From the NCBI GenBank assembly GCA_947685225.1, contig CANTUV010000033.1:53793001-53857000 (forward strand): a DNA stretch of 64,000 nt, read 5' to 3'. Positions 1 through 12,572 of this stretch are shown piece by piece. Below the pieces are notes generated by a model. The model saw only the letters and a list, made by a program, of their open reading frames with translations. It did not search any database and was not told where the DNA came from. Numbering within the stretch: the stretch's first letter is position 1; every line of letters begins with the position of its first letter. Source of the stretch: Garcia nutans (Eukaryota; Streptophyta; Magnoliopsida; Malpighiales; Euphorbiaceae). Made by a program: the position numbers and the translations under genes.

Positions 1-425
1 AATCCAATATATCTAATTGCTAGTAAAGATTGTAAGCAATCTTTCTTAGGTAAAAAACAATCATGAAATCATTTTCAATATATGAATCACTCCCAAACAA
101 GATGCACACACATCTGCAAGCAATTGACACGAGATGGAGAAAGACCAAATCACCAATCATTTACCTTATATATAGAAAGGGACATCTAAGCTATATATAG
201 ATTCCCAGTTTCCAATATAACTTTCCATGACGGTGTTTCTCATCAGCATTTCAATTTACATTAGTGGAAGTCACATTTAAGTACCCAGTTGGACCAAAGT
301 AAGAACCCTAAACAAACTGCATTCACTTTGGACAACCCAGAAAAATTCTATTGCAATTCAGGACTTCCCATAGAGAATATACGCCAAGGTTCTGGTACAT
401 CTGCACAAACTTTCATCAAATAAAC

Positions 426-507
426 CTGCAAAATAAGTAGATAGAAATTTAAGCAACAAAATCAACAGGATGCTATTCTATAATGGCATGAGAAATAGGT
501 AATTAAC
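426..507 (-). other. Probable 3'UTR intron of the ARFB1 gene
   Basis: On the minus strand, eight bases after the stop codon, CCAG is followed by GTTAATT. A pyrimidine/AT-rich stretch then ends in TTTTGCAG before GTTTATTTG at 425. This reads as a short intron in the 3' untranslated region. Because the exon junction lies well under 50 nt from the stop, it should not by itself trigger nonsense-mediated decay. No transcript evidence is available. Confidence 0.6.
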
Positions 508-515
508 CTGGAGAA

Positions 516-3500
516 TTAGAATGATGAAGTGCCCACTGAAGAGTATCCAGCAGCTCTCATTTCCTTCAAAGTTGAAGCTAACCAGTCCAAGCCCTCATAC
601 AGGCCATCTCCCCTGAGTGCACAGGTCCCTTGAATGTGCCATTTTCTATTCTTGAGTTCAAAAAGACCTAATCCTTCACATACTTCCATTGGCGTCATTG
701 CTCCTTTCTTAACAACAGAAACAGACTCCATTTTAGAAATGCTATGTGACATTAAAAAATTTGCATGTTTGGCTTGTGTATGTAGCAAATACAGAGCAAT
801 TCACTACACCCGGCAAAGTTTGTTTTTTATGGTGAATCTACTATAGAAATGTAATGAAATATTATTGCAGTATTTCACAGTAAACACAGACTTGGACCCT
901 CTCCGCAGTGGAGATAGAAACATACAAATAAATACACACTGGAATACAGAAGGCATGCTTGTCCATCTCACTTTTCTCATCTCTGCTTTTATGTTTGCCC
1001 TATTCTTCCTTTTTTTCCATCTATTTTTGGAGCATTTTTTCTTTTATTCTTCTTTTCATCTATATTTTTGGAGTTTGATATTACTTGATAAAAGGCCATT
1101 AACACTTCTCATCCTGATGTTGATCACAGATGTGAGGAACCAGGAATCTTAAACACTGCAGACCACTAGGTTAGCAACTGAATTAAACATATCAGGAATT
1201 TTAGGAGGGATTTGCAGTAACTTAAGGTAATTCAGCAGCAATACTTATACTTAATAGAACAATAAGCATAGCAAATTTGAAATCCATTCTAAGCAATTCT
1301 TTTCTACTTCATTATCATTCCAGAGACAACTTTACAGACATGGGAAATCCCGAGCACTATGCCATCACAAATGATGAAATTGTTGAAAATTTTGTAAGGC
1401 AGAAGCCAAGTCCAACAAACTTCATTGCATCTAATAATTATTATTCATGCTACAAACATCTTTGAAATCAGCAATTTAAGTAATTTTGGTCTGTTCAGAT
1501 GATCTTCTGTACATTTCCTAATTTTAGAGAAAAAAATTAAGTACTGAATGGTGCATGCAAATTTGTGAAATGCTCATAAGAATTAAGTGAGATGAAGGCC
1601 AAAAAGATAAAGTGTAATAGAAAATAAAATATCTTTATGAATGAATCAAATCCGAAAAAACTTTAATGGAGATACACAACACCCATGCGACTGCATTTTT
1701 GTCATTGCTACCATATCCATATTGACAACCATCAATAAACAGTTCTACAGCCATTAGAACAATTCACCGCCTTGTGATAATCACCACAACCATTTACAAA
1801 ATTAAAAGAACATCAGGGTCATATTCTCCCCAAAACTAACACAGCTTTTAGTAATCAATTCTCAACATAAGATATCCAGAGAATGATTAAGAATATTTGT
1901 TTCTGTGTATTTCAACAGGTTTGGGTTTCATTTCTAGATGTAGACTAGTTAAAATTTGCCCAGTCTTGTTTACTAATATTATGCTCAAGATGTAACACCC
2001 AATTTAACCAAAAAGCTTTCCCTGTAATATTCTTGACTTTGCACCACAGTTTTAATCCTATCTTAATTTAACACTTTTTTTTTGTTCTTTCTTCATTGAA
2101 AAAAAAATGACTGCTAATATGTCTTTGGCTCCCTGATGCATTTGCTCATCAAAAGGTCATAAGGAAAAAACAGACAGTTGGAGCAGGTATAGTTCAATTC
2201 TAACACAGCAGGACCCAAAAGTCGAGTACTCCAGTTAACACTGCATGGCAGAATCCTTTTCCACAGAATTTAAAATTAAAAGATGCTTATACAAAGACTA
2301 TTCAAGCATTATCACACTTCATATATCTATCCTTTTCTGTGAACAATCTGACATTTTGAAGATGGGAATGCTTGGAGTTAGGCTTCATAAAAAATTTAAA
2401 TATTTAAGCATTCTACAACAACAACAACAACTAAGCCTTAATCCCAAACAAGTTGGGGTCGGCTGTATGGATTCTCAACAAAATAAGCTCAAAAGACACC
2501 AAAAAAGATACTCCAGCCTTAGGCCCCTTCCAAGACACGGATTTTACGTCTCCATTCAAGTCTGTCATTAATCAAATCCGCATCAAGATCTAAGGCACGT
2601 AAGTCTCTTGCTATCACCTCCTTCCACACAGTTCTAGGTCTGCCACGACCTCTAGCCCCCTCAATCAACAAATTCTCACACTTACGAACCGCAGCATTAG
2701 GAGGTCTTCTTAAAACATGCCCATACCATCTAAGTCTTCCTTCCCTCACCTTATCTCCGACGTCCGCTACTTGGACTTTTTGTCGAATATGAACATTCTT
2801 AATTTTGTCCAGTCTGGTATGTCCACACATCCATCTTAGCATCCTCATTTCTGCCACACTCATCTTATGCAAATGTTGTCCTGTTGGTGCCCAACACTCA
2901 CTACCATAGAGCATCGCAGGTCTAACAACCGTCCTATAGAATTTACCTTTCACTTTCAGAGGTATTTTCTTATCACATAGAACCCCAGTCGCATCCTTCC
3001 ACTTCAACCACCCTACCTGTATTCTGTGAGCCACATCTTCATCTATACGGCCATCATTCTGGAACACCGAACCTAAATATTTGAAGTGCTTGGTTTTAGG
3101 AACCAAAACTCCATCCAACTTAACCTCATGTTCCTGCTTCTTCCTTAGACTGAACTCACAGTGCATATATTCCGTTTTACTCCTACTTAACTTAAAACCC
3201 TTGTCCTCGAGGGTTTTTCTCCACACTTCCAACTTACGGTTTACACCAGCACTAGTCTCATCAATTAAAATAATGTCATCAGCAAACAACATACACCAAG
3301 GAACATCGTCTTGTATGCTTCTAGTTAGCTCGTCCATAACCAGAGTAAATAAATATGGACTCATGGCCGAACCTTGATGCAATCCGGTAGTAATAGGGAA
3401 AGCCTCAGTGTCTCCACCAGGTGTTTTCACACTAGTGGATGCATTCTCATACATGTCCTTGATGATGTTGATATATTTGCCGTTGACTCCTTTCCTCTTC

Positions 3501-6500
3501 AAAACCCACCATAACACTTCTCTTGGTACTCTATCATAGGCTTTCTCCAAGTCAATAAATACCATGTGGAGATCTTTCTTCTTCTCTTGATACAATTCTA
3601 TTAGTCTTCTTAGAAGAGAAATAGCCTCCATGGTAGATCTCCCTGGCATAAACCCAAACTGATTCTCCGAAACTCTTGTAAGCTTCCTCAATCTGTGTTC
3701 AATAATCATTTCCCATAATTTCATAGTATGGCTCATAAGTTTGATACCCCGATAATTTGTACAGCATTGAATGTCTCCCTTATTTTTATATATGGGTACC
3801 ATGATACTCTTCCTCCAGGCATTCGGCATCTTACGTCCTTTCACAATAGCATTAAAGAGTTTAGTTAACCAGACAACTCCTACCTCTCCAAGGTTCTTCC
3901 AAACCTCTATAGGAATACCATCCGGGCCACAAGCTTTACCAACTTTCATATACTTCAAGGCTTCTCTTACTTCACTATGCAAGATCCTCCTAGACCAGCT
4001 GATATAATCATTTGTTGCATGAAGACCTTGAAAATCTTGTTCATGTTCAGGGTTGAATAACTGCTCAAAATAAGTGTAGTGAATTCCAAATTTATGAATT
4101 ATCTATGTCAATAAATTGATGTTTTATAATTATAGTCAATGGACATAACTGTAGTGATTTATTAAGTTTGTATATTTAAGCATTCTACAAACTTAATAAA
4201 TCACTACAGTTATGTCCATTGACTATAATTATAAAACATCAATTTATTGACATAGATAATTCATAAATTTGGAAATGATGATGCAAAAGCAATAACACAT
4301 TGTCATACTCCTAAAAATAATTGAATAATAAGTGTGTGACAAAGAAGTATGGGCATTTACTTCATAAACTACTTCAACACACTAGGACACATGGAATTTA
4401 TCAATTGACAATTGCATGGTTGTCTTGTGATAGTTTATGCAAAATGGACGGAAAACAAGATCACAAGTCCAATGGGCCATAGCATGAAGGTGTATTGAAA
4501 AGAAATACATAGAAATGGTGAAAAGAAATAGTAACTAGTTGTTGTAATGTGAAATACATCTTAGTAGTCTTGTTTAGGAAGCCTGCTTGTTAATGCATTT
4601 CATTATTTATATGCAAAAAATCTTGATTACGTACCATATCCTGTTTGTTAGCAAACACCAAAATAACACTGTTGAGCATAAATGGATCCTTGATGATGGC
4701 CTGAAACAAAATATAACAGTCAACTTACAGCCTGGTTTTAACAAAAATATAGTACAGCCAGCATACCTTTCTGAATATACAACCTGAAACTCTGCTTTTG
4801 CTCTTCCAATTCTTTCACGGTCCAAGGAATCAACAACATAGATCTGCACAGACAAATTAACCACCTAATAAAGACCACAAAAGGTTGAAAACAACATACT
4901 AGAAAAATGGACCAATTAGCTTTGACACAAAGCTGATGTCATGGATCCACTACAAAAGACTAAAATAAGCAGAAAACTATGTTTTGAACTAAACAATGCA
5001 ATGCAAGAATCCAATTAGCAAAACAACGCAAAAAAAAAATAACTATTACCAGTCCATCTGTATTATTAAAGTAATGCCTCCAAAGTGGCCTTAATTTCTC
5101 TTGTCCACCAACATCCCAAACAGTGAACATCACATTCTTGTACTGAACTTTCTCCACATTGAACCCTACAGCAGTTAAAAGTAATTAATATAATTCTATG
5201 ACCAATGGGTTCAAATAAGAGGTAGAACTGCCAAATCACAACTGTGACAGATGAAGCTTCATCCTTAAATCCAAATAGATTAGAAAGGACTAGTCTAGTC
5301 TCCAGATATTAATTAGTGTCTCAAATGTCTTGGCGCAGAAGTGGACTAATCTACAGTGCATATTGAGCTGTCAAATTTGATGTAACAGTAGTGTGAGGTT
5401 TGAGATGGTAAGTACATCAACTACATATTCAGTAAAAAGGATATGCTGATAATGGATATTTAGGCTGTGAAAACTTCAATATCTCAAGAAAAATGATAAC
5501 TGAGAGTTGAGATGCAACATGCTAAGCCAAAAAACCACCACCATAGCATCCACCAATTTAGGATAGGACTATAGGACAGATTTAAGTTTTTGACCAGTGA
5601 AAAGAATTCAGCACGTATATATACAGAGAGAAGAATTTAGTTATCAGTATTACTTTTTACATGTGTATCTGTATGCCATATCTGATGCATTAAATTGATT
5701 TTTTTTTTGGCACAGGCATAAAGCTTATGGGATTTGTTATGATTGAAATTTCTTTTTTTTTTTTTCCCATTAATGCACGCATAGATGTGCAAGATTAGCT
5801 ATATCATCATGGTGTTACTTGCAGTTAAAATTTTCAATTCCTTTAGTGCATATCCACTTCCACTCCCTTCTCTCTGCTGCTACAGTACCTTGGTTACAGT
5901 CTTACGGAACATGCTATGGTTCAAACCTTCAAATATTCACTAATTTCTCTTCTTTTCATACTCTAATAAACTATTCACTTGGTGTGAATTAGTTTGACAA
6001 AGCACATACCAACTGCAAGTTTCCTACTAGGAAGGTACTTTCATTATTGCTTGTTTCTAGTTTGCTAACATGGAAAAATAATACAGTTATGTTTTTATTA
6101 TAAGCCTCATACAACACTAAAAGTTAAAAGTAATTATGTGCAAAGTAACCCACCAATTGTTGGGACAGTAGATAAAACTTCTCCAATATGTAGCTTGTAA
6201 AGTATGGTTGTTTTACCAGCTGCATCCAGCCCTAGCATCACAACCTAAGCCAGCTCCACAAAAAATTACAAATAAGAAATGAGAACTGAAGGTGTGTTAA
6301 AATATCAATAAAACCTATCTCCTAAAATAAAGATGTCAAAGTATAGGAAAAAAAATAAAAATGCCCACTGCATTATATTAGATAGTCCACTTATAAGTTA
6401 GCTGGAAGCCAAATGCTGTATGCCATATGCAAAACAGCTATAGCTCAAATGCACAATTACATCATGTATAATTAAGTCATACTAGTGTAATATTTTTCCC

Positions 6501-8007
6501 AAAATTAATGTTTTCCTCTTTATTACAAAAACCTCAATCAAACTATTAGATTTTCATATTATACATGTCCACATGACAGGTCAAGCACTGTGAAGTTGTT
6601 GGAAGAGAAGAAGATATGGTAGACCTACAGGTGGAGTGGTATAGAGAAAAAGGATTTAGCAACTTTAGTCCTGTACATGTAAACCTAACCTAGTGGAACA
6701 AAGTAGAAGGATCCATATAGCCAACTTCAACAAGATTGGGATTAAAGCTGAAGGGGAGTCATCTTCATTATAGTTTAATTAGAGTTACTCTTGTACATGG
6801 TTTCTGTTACCACACACTGAGTGGTGCTTTAACATAGAATGATAACATTGTCTATACACAAGGATATGCATATACACATAAATAGTTAAATTAACATATG
6901 CTGGAATATGCAGAGCAAAGGATTGCAAACTAACATACAGCAAAAGAATGAGTAAACATCCAAGAATGAATAGTTTATAGTAAACAACTCAACAAAGAAA
7001 ACAGGCATCTTGACCATTAACATTTTCCTTGAAAATTGAAAGTAAAACCCATTTGTTATATAGGTGCCAGCAGCAACAGCAAAACCTTTTATTGACAACC
7101 AGTGGAGCATAGAGTGTTCAAAAAGATTTCCAAAAACATTAACATTTATATCAAAATTGGAAAGAACACAGATATTAGGAATGCAGGATCCTCCTAATTT
7201 TGGAAGATCCATCTCATCTGTGCAGACCTCTTGCCTCTTTGCAAAGAGGTTGATTCCACACTGGAATCCATGATCCCTTTCAGCCATTAAGAGCAAGCAG
7301 TAAAAACCAATATCGTAGTAATATTCAACATCAACAATTCATTAAAACTTCCACTTATCCTAACTCCCAAATGTGGCAACATTAAGCAAAAAAAGGTCTT
7401 GAAATATAATAGCAGTTTAAACCCCAGCGACAATCACCACAAGTTTACCTATTTCCAATTCCACAGATGTTTTTTCTTCATAGCAGCATGGGGAAACTAA
7501 CTTAATGCTCCAACATAAAGTACATTTCGATATCCTCGACAGTTCCCTCCCTCACCCATATATTCCATATTTTCACACTATATTTATAGCTTTCTAGACT
7601 TCTGAAAAAACCCATATTCAACTGTTCCTCACCTCATAATTCTGATTAGAAAAGTAATAAAATTCTGAGGCACCGCCCGTTAATGTTTATCAATACAAGT
7701 ATTCTGTTCATGCATGCGATTAATTTTAACCACACAAAACCAATACATACGCCAATCACCAAAACCCATTAACGTAACAACTAAAGCAACAGTAGCAGCA
7801 GCAGCAGCAACAGATAAAATTTTTAGAAGAATAAGGTGATTATTAAGAAAAATTAGCAAATTAATTATCTCCTAACAAATCCCAGCTGCCAAAAATATTA
7901 TAGCGTTAAGAGAAAGGGACTTTAGAGAGAGGGAGAGAGAGAGATAGTACCCGCATCTCAGTGTTGCCGAAGAAGGTATCGAAGAGCTTGCGAAAGGCTT
8001 GACCCAT
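516..8007 (-). CDS. ARFB1: ARF-family small GTPase, ARFB1b/c type (6 coding exons)
   Basis: Exons on the minus strand: 8007-7951, 6244-6154, 5165-5050, 4843-4784, 4700-4635 and 707-516. They join in frame to 193 residues, the usual length. ADP-ribosylation factors switch between GDP and GTP on membranes and recruit vesicle coats or tethers. Visible features: Gly2 after the start Met (N-myristoylation site), P-loop GLDAAGKTT at about residues 24-32, switch I region PTIGFN, switch II DVGGQEK, and the guanine-specificity motif NKQD. The N-terminus MGQAFRKLFDTFFGN and C-terminus SSVGTSSF match Arabidopsis ARFB1b/ARFB1c rather than ARF1. The last intron (708-4634, about 3.9 kb) holds an RTE retroelement in the same orientation; its acceptor reads TTAAG, a weak site. 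An agc microsatellite (about 7792-7812) and a CT-rich stretch lie by the first exon. Family certain; subfamily by recalled similarity. Confidence 0.95.
2400..2418. repeat. Left target-site duplication of the RTE insertion
   Basis: ATATTTAAGCATTCTACAA abuts the (TTG)n tail of the element and recurs exactly at 4172-4190. Confidence 0.9.
2419..4083 (-). mobile_element. 5'-truncated RTE-clade non-LTR retrotransposon (LINE)
   Basis: Minus-strand element inserted in the last ARFB1 intron. Its 3' end (left side) is a (TTG)n tail at about 2419-2431 next to a very short 3'UTR of about 90 bp, both typical of RTE-clade LINEs. The reverse transcriptase frame is open from about 4082 to 2521, and the upstream endonuclease region is missing. 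A perfect 19-bp target-site duplication flanks the insertion (2400-2418 and 4172-4190). An inverted copy of flanking DNA sits between the element's 5' end and the right-hand duplication. The intact duplication and the uninterrupted frame suggest a recent insertion. Confidence 0.88.
2519..4082 (-). pseudogene. RTE reverse transcriptase, C-terminal part (5'-truncated copy)
   Basis: An open frame of about 520 codons without internal stops, ending at TAA 2521-2519. It starts inside the RT domain, at FEQLFNPEHEQ upstream of GKACGPDGIPIEVWK. Recognisable RT motifs in order: VFIDLEKAYDRV, the GLHQGSAMSPYLF block, and the catalytic LFADD. They are followed by the thumb/C-terminal region with SRSKTEYM and a C-terminal RRPPNAAVRK...GRGRPRTVWKEVIARDL segment typical of plant RTE-like pol proteins. 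The apurinic endonuclease domain and the natural start codon are absent, so it cannot mobilise alone. It lies inside an intron in the sense direction and is removed by splicing if the host gene is read normally. Confidence 0.88.
4084..4274. repeat. 89-bp perfect inverted repeat at the RTE 5' junction, enclosing the right TSD
   Basis: Left arm 4084-4172 and right arm 4186-4274 are exact reverse complements over 89 bp (I compared all positions). The 13-bp loop is 4173-4185. The right TSD copy (4172-4190) spans the loop plus the last base of the left arm and the first five of the right arm. The right arm runs straight on into genomic intron sequence, so it is probably original. The left arm lies between the truncated 5' end of the retroelement and the TSD, so it is probably an added, inverted copy of the flank. 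Confidence 0.93.
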
Positions 8008-9752
8008 TGCGTAGCGCCGCCCCTTTTTTGATTCAGAAAATTAAAAGGTTTTTGATTTTGGTCTTTCAATTTGATCTTTCTTGTTTTTTTTTAAGTTAAA
8101 GAAAATATATAATCAGAATTTCTCAAGGAAAAAAGTGGATTTGACAGTGTTTTTCGTTTTTTAATTTTGATATCACCTTTCTATTCGCAGAGCGAGCGAG
8201 AGAAGTAGCGTTGTGCTTCTCTTTGCGTTTGCTTCTCTTTCAGCGTTAGACTTTTCTCGGCGCAGATTATTCATGTTTTTTTTATTATTATTTTATTGAA
8301 ATAAGGTTTATCATTGGATTAATTTTACTCCGGTATTTCAGACTTCTATTTTTTATACATAATAGGAAGGTCTTAAAAAAAACATTATTTAATATCTAAA
8401 GTTTATGATAAATTACTAATTGATTAATTTCTGAAACTGTACATAATTCATCAATAGTAATAATTTTTAATTAACGAACTTTTAAAATGAAATCCTGTTA
8501 AAAAAAATTACTATTGCCACAACTTTTAAGAAGGCTAAACATGAGATATAATTAATAAATTTAAATCGTATAATTTTTTTAATTATTATTGTTTAGATAT
8601 GAAAATTCACATAGCTTAAATTATAAATTATTATATTTAGATATAATTTATTTAATAAAATAAATAATAAAATTTAAATTTAAAGGATTAAAAAATGTCG
8701 CATAAAAAAAATTAAATTCTCATATCCAGTTACCTATTTACCAGCCAGGCCCAGGATAATCAATCTATATCATATTTGAGAGACTGAATTGATGCTTCTC
8801 CATTTTTTTTTTAATTCTTGATGCTTTGATTCATGATAATAATACTTAAATTTTATTCCTAAAAAAATATCATGTAAAAAGTCAATTTTTTTTATAAATA
8901 TTTATTTAAATAATTTTTTTAAAAATATCAATATATTTTTGAACATATATATTCAAGGTTGGAATAGTATACTCCAGCACTGACTTAATTCATTAGAATG
9001 GTGGCTGCCACCAACTAGCCCTTTAGTTTAACTATAATATACTACAGTACAACTAAAATAATTTCTTTTAAATAACGTATTAAAAAGAATGAGAAAATTA
9101 CGTTTTAAATACATCTTTCATTTTCATATATTCTTAATATACTAAATATATACTTGATGTATATTAAAATAAAGTATTTTTAAAATTAAAAATTGAAAAG
9201 AAATATTTAAAAAATGGATATTTTTCAAAAAAAATTATTTTTTAATTTTTTTGAAGAAATATCTCTTTAAGAAATTCATGAAATAGGCTACAAAGTAATT
9301 AATATATATATATATTTGAAGATATTTTTTACTTAATTAACATTTATATTTATAGATGTTAAATTTTCTTTTTAGACTTTTTTTTTTGAATAAATATTAT
9401 CAGATTTGATTTTTTTTAATAATTGAATATTATCTTTTATGATATGAAATTCAAAAGTTAAATTTCAAATAATTTGTTAAGACGGTAACAGACAAAAAGT
9501 TCATACAAAAACGAGTGCGTCGTTACAGTTTGAACTCTGTATTTATTATGGCATCAATTATTAATGCAATAATAATAAATAATTAGTTTTGATGGGGTTT
9601 GCCATGCGTTTTCTAGCTTCTACCTCTAACAAACAATAAAGGACTCAACGACCAGAAACTGAACCAGTTCAGTTCCCACATTTTTTTATATATTGCACCG
9701 ACTATATATGGCAGACTAGCCCAGCCCTTCTACACAACCATAGCTACAAACC
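8008..9752. other. Divergent spacer between ARFB1 and the UGT78D pseudogene
   Basis: An AT-rich spacer of about 1.7 kb with no open frame that I can support. The first 250 bases next to 8007 hold the ARFB1 leader/promoter, marked by an AGCGAGAGAAG stretch and CT/GA tracts. Most of 8270-9480 is low-complexity A/T. The right end, 9600-9750, looks like the old promoter of the glucosyltransferase. Confidence 0.6.
9686..9697 (+). promoter_or_regulatory. Candidate TATA box of the UGT78D pseudogene
   Basis: TTTTTTATATATTGC lies about 60-70 bp upstream of the 9753 start codon, and a second TATATAT is at about 9704. Assigned by position only. Confidence 0.4.
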
Positions 9753-11478
9753 ATGGATCCGGCCGCCAGTCACCAACCTTATGTGGCAGTCTTGGCCTTC
9801 CCATTTGCCACCCACGCTGCACCACTCTTCTCCATCATTCACCGGCTAGCTATTTATTCTCCGATCACCCGCTTTTCCTTTTTCAACACCGTAAAATCCA
9901 ATAAAACCATTTTTTCTTCTAACAAACACTACAATATTATGCAACCAAATATCAAATTATACGACGTGTTGGACGGTGTACCTTAGAGATAAACATTCAT
10001 AGGGAAGCCTCAAGAGGAGATTGAGTTGTTCGTTAAGGCAGCTTCAGAGAACTTCAAGAAAGGTATTAAAGAAGCGGTGGAAGAGACAGGAAGGGAAGTC
10101 ACCTGTTTGGTCACGGATGCATTCTTTTGCTTCGCGGCGGAGTTGGCACAGGAGATGAAGGTGGGTTGGTTAGCGTTTTGGACTAGCTCACCTGTATCTG
10201 TTTCTGCTCATTTTTACACTGAGTTCATCAGGCAGAGTTTTGGAGTTGGAGGTAATATTGTTCTTGCCACCAGTTATATATTTTTGAAAATGTAATCTAT
10301 ACTCGTGTATCTGTATTATTATCTTGGTATTAGGTGGAGAAGTTATACAGTTCACAAGGTAAGACTTTTTAGGTAAAATTGTAAGACAATTGTGACAAAA
10401 TTAATCCATTAATGGAAATCCTTCATTAAAGACCCCTAATTATTAACCACAAGTTTAAGCAAGAAAATTATTGCTCCTACTTATTTTTCTGAGTTTAAAT
10501 CCTAACGGTTTCATTCCTTAATATGTAATTAATAAAAAAAAGACTATCTAATTGTTCTTGATATTTAGTTCATTATGCAAAGTGCTTTTTTCTGGTTGAG
10601 TTTAATTTATTTCCTTATTGAAAAATATTTAATTAATTACTTGTGAAATTAATACAGGTGAAGAAGCAAGGAAAGATGAGACCCTCAATTTAATTCCAGG
10701 ACTTTGTAAAATTCAAATTGGAGATTTACCCGAAGGAGTAGTGTTTGGAAATTTAGAATCAACCTTCTCCCAAATGTTACATAAAATGGGAATAGTGTTA
10801 CCCAAAGCAGCTGTTGTTGTGTTCTTAAACTCATTTGAAGAACTAGAACCTATTGTAACAAACGATTTAAACTCCAAATTCAAGCAACTCCTTAATATCG
10901 GACCCTTCAATTTAGTTTCACCACCACTACCTGAACCTGACACGTGACTGCATAACTTGGCTTGACAAGCAAAAACCTGGGTCGGTGGCATATGCTAGCT
11001 TTGGCTCGGTGGCAACACCAGCCCCCCATGAATTGATGGCTCTAGCTGAGGCATTAGAAGCAAGTAAAGTACCATTTATATGGTCACTTAAGGACCATTT
11101 AATGGTACACTTGCCAAATGGGTTCTTGGAATGAGCAAAAGTATATGGAATAGTAGTGCCATGGGCTCCCCAAATGGAGATCTTAGCTCATGGAGGGGTA
11201 CCAATGATATGTAGGCCATTTTTTGGTGATCAAAGGCTCAATGGACGGATGGTGGAGGATGTTTGGGAGATTGGTCTCAAATTGGAGGTGGAGTAATCAC
11301 AAAAATTGGAGTAGTTGGCAGTTTGGACCAAATTTTCTCGCAGGAAAGAGGGAAGAAAATGAGGGAAAATATAAATGCATTTAAAGAACTTGCTAGAAGT
11401 GCAACAGGACCTGAAGGGATCTCTTTTAAGAATTTCATTGCACTGGCAGACTTGGTAACGAGACCTGGAAATTTTTAA
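9753..11478 (+). pseudogene. Pseudogene of UGT78D-type flavonoid/anthocyanidin 3-O-glucosyltransferase
   Basis: Family-1 UDP-sugar:flavonoid glucosyltransferase with the usual two-exon layout. Exon 1 (9753-10251) codes MDPAASHQPYVAVLAFPFATHAAP (given as the start region). An intron with intact GT-AG ends (10252-10657) follows, then exon 2 to 11478. Lesions seen: in-frame stops TAG 9984-9986 and TAA 9990-9992; a frame change with stop TGA at 10945-10947, after which the protein resumes as CITWLDKQKPGSVAYASFGS; a stop TGA at 11132-11134; and a further frame change near 11285-11300. The PSPG sugar-donor box reads WAPQMEILAHGGVPMICRPF, so about two dozen residues, including the conserved HCGWNS core, are deleted. 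The tail (ENINAFKELARSATGPEG) is recognisable to the stop TAA 11476-11478. No functional enzyme can be made. Confidence 0.93.
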
Positions 11479-12572
11479 CCATTAATTGCTAAATTATGTT
11501 GATATTTCTATTGCATTACAAGATCTCCAGCGTTGGACCTGCTCTAAAATAAGGCTACCACTAGCCACCTTGTTGACCCCGTTCCCCAAATCCTATTCCG
11601 CATCTCCATTGCTCAATTGCTCTGTTTCTTATGTCAGTTTCGCACCCTGTTTTCACTTTACATTGGAAGATCTTATGTTTCAGACAATTTTTTTTTCTAA
11701 TGTTTGAATATCTTTTGACTGTTTCGTTTCCGGAAGGCAAATGACATAAGCTCATGGAAAACTTTGGCCAAGTTCTATCCGATAAACCATTTGTCTTACG
11801 ATGTTTAGATATGTTCCACCACAAGGAATACAACTCCATGCAAATCTAATTAGAAAATTAGCACACAGCATCAATCTGATCTACATGCTGCAAGAACTCA
11901 GCAATTCAGCTGGCCAGATGAATGCAGCAACATCCATTTCCATAAAAATCCACATGCATGCTGAAACTTACCCCGGTTTAGACAGAGTTGAAAATTAGTT
12001 TATGGATCCATAAACTTATCAAGCATTCTGCGAGTAAACTGGGCTTATGGGCCAAGAAAGGATTGAGGGAGAAAAATTTTTAAATCTTATATACTAAAAC
12101 ACATTAAAGGTACATTTCACCAAGGGGGTAAATCAAAAGGCCCTAGCCAAACATTAGAACACGAAATGTATAAAGAAAAATGAACTATCTGCACAACCCG
12201 CCGGCATTAGCATGTGTTACACCCCATGATGAATCAATAAACAATCCGAAACAGAGTCATTTAAACAGTTTGATCCCTACCATCATCACGATGAGTACAA
12301 GGGCCAAGCATGTCCAGGGAACCGCACAATGACTCCAATATATTTTTTTCCTACATTAGCACCTAAATAATCTACACCCAGCCAATGGATATACAGACAG
12401 TATTGCCAGGAGATAACCCCCTTCATGCTGAGGCACCCTTGTCAACTACCACTGAAAATTTCCAACACTGAAGGAAAAGAATGCAGTGTCTGTTAAAACC
12501 CATTGACTTGTAGACAACAGCAACTCCTCGTTTTAAAATTCACGACATTAGCTTCTGCAGCAAAATCTACTT
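11479..12572. other. Convergent spacer between the UGT pseudogene and exportin-1
   Basis: About 1.1 kb between two 3' ends. The right part (roughly 12100-12572) should contain the exportin-1 3'UTR on the minus strand. I find no gene. Short open stretches here carry no recognisable protein. Confidence 0.55.

Noticed and set aside
2245..2571. A plus-strand frame with a glutamine run
   Set aside because: The run is the (TTG)n tail of the RTE element read on the opposite strand.
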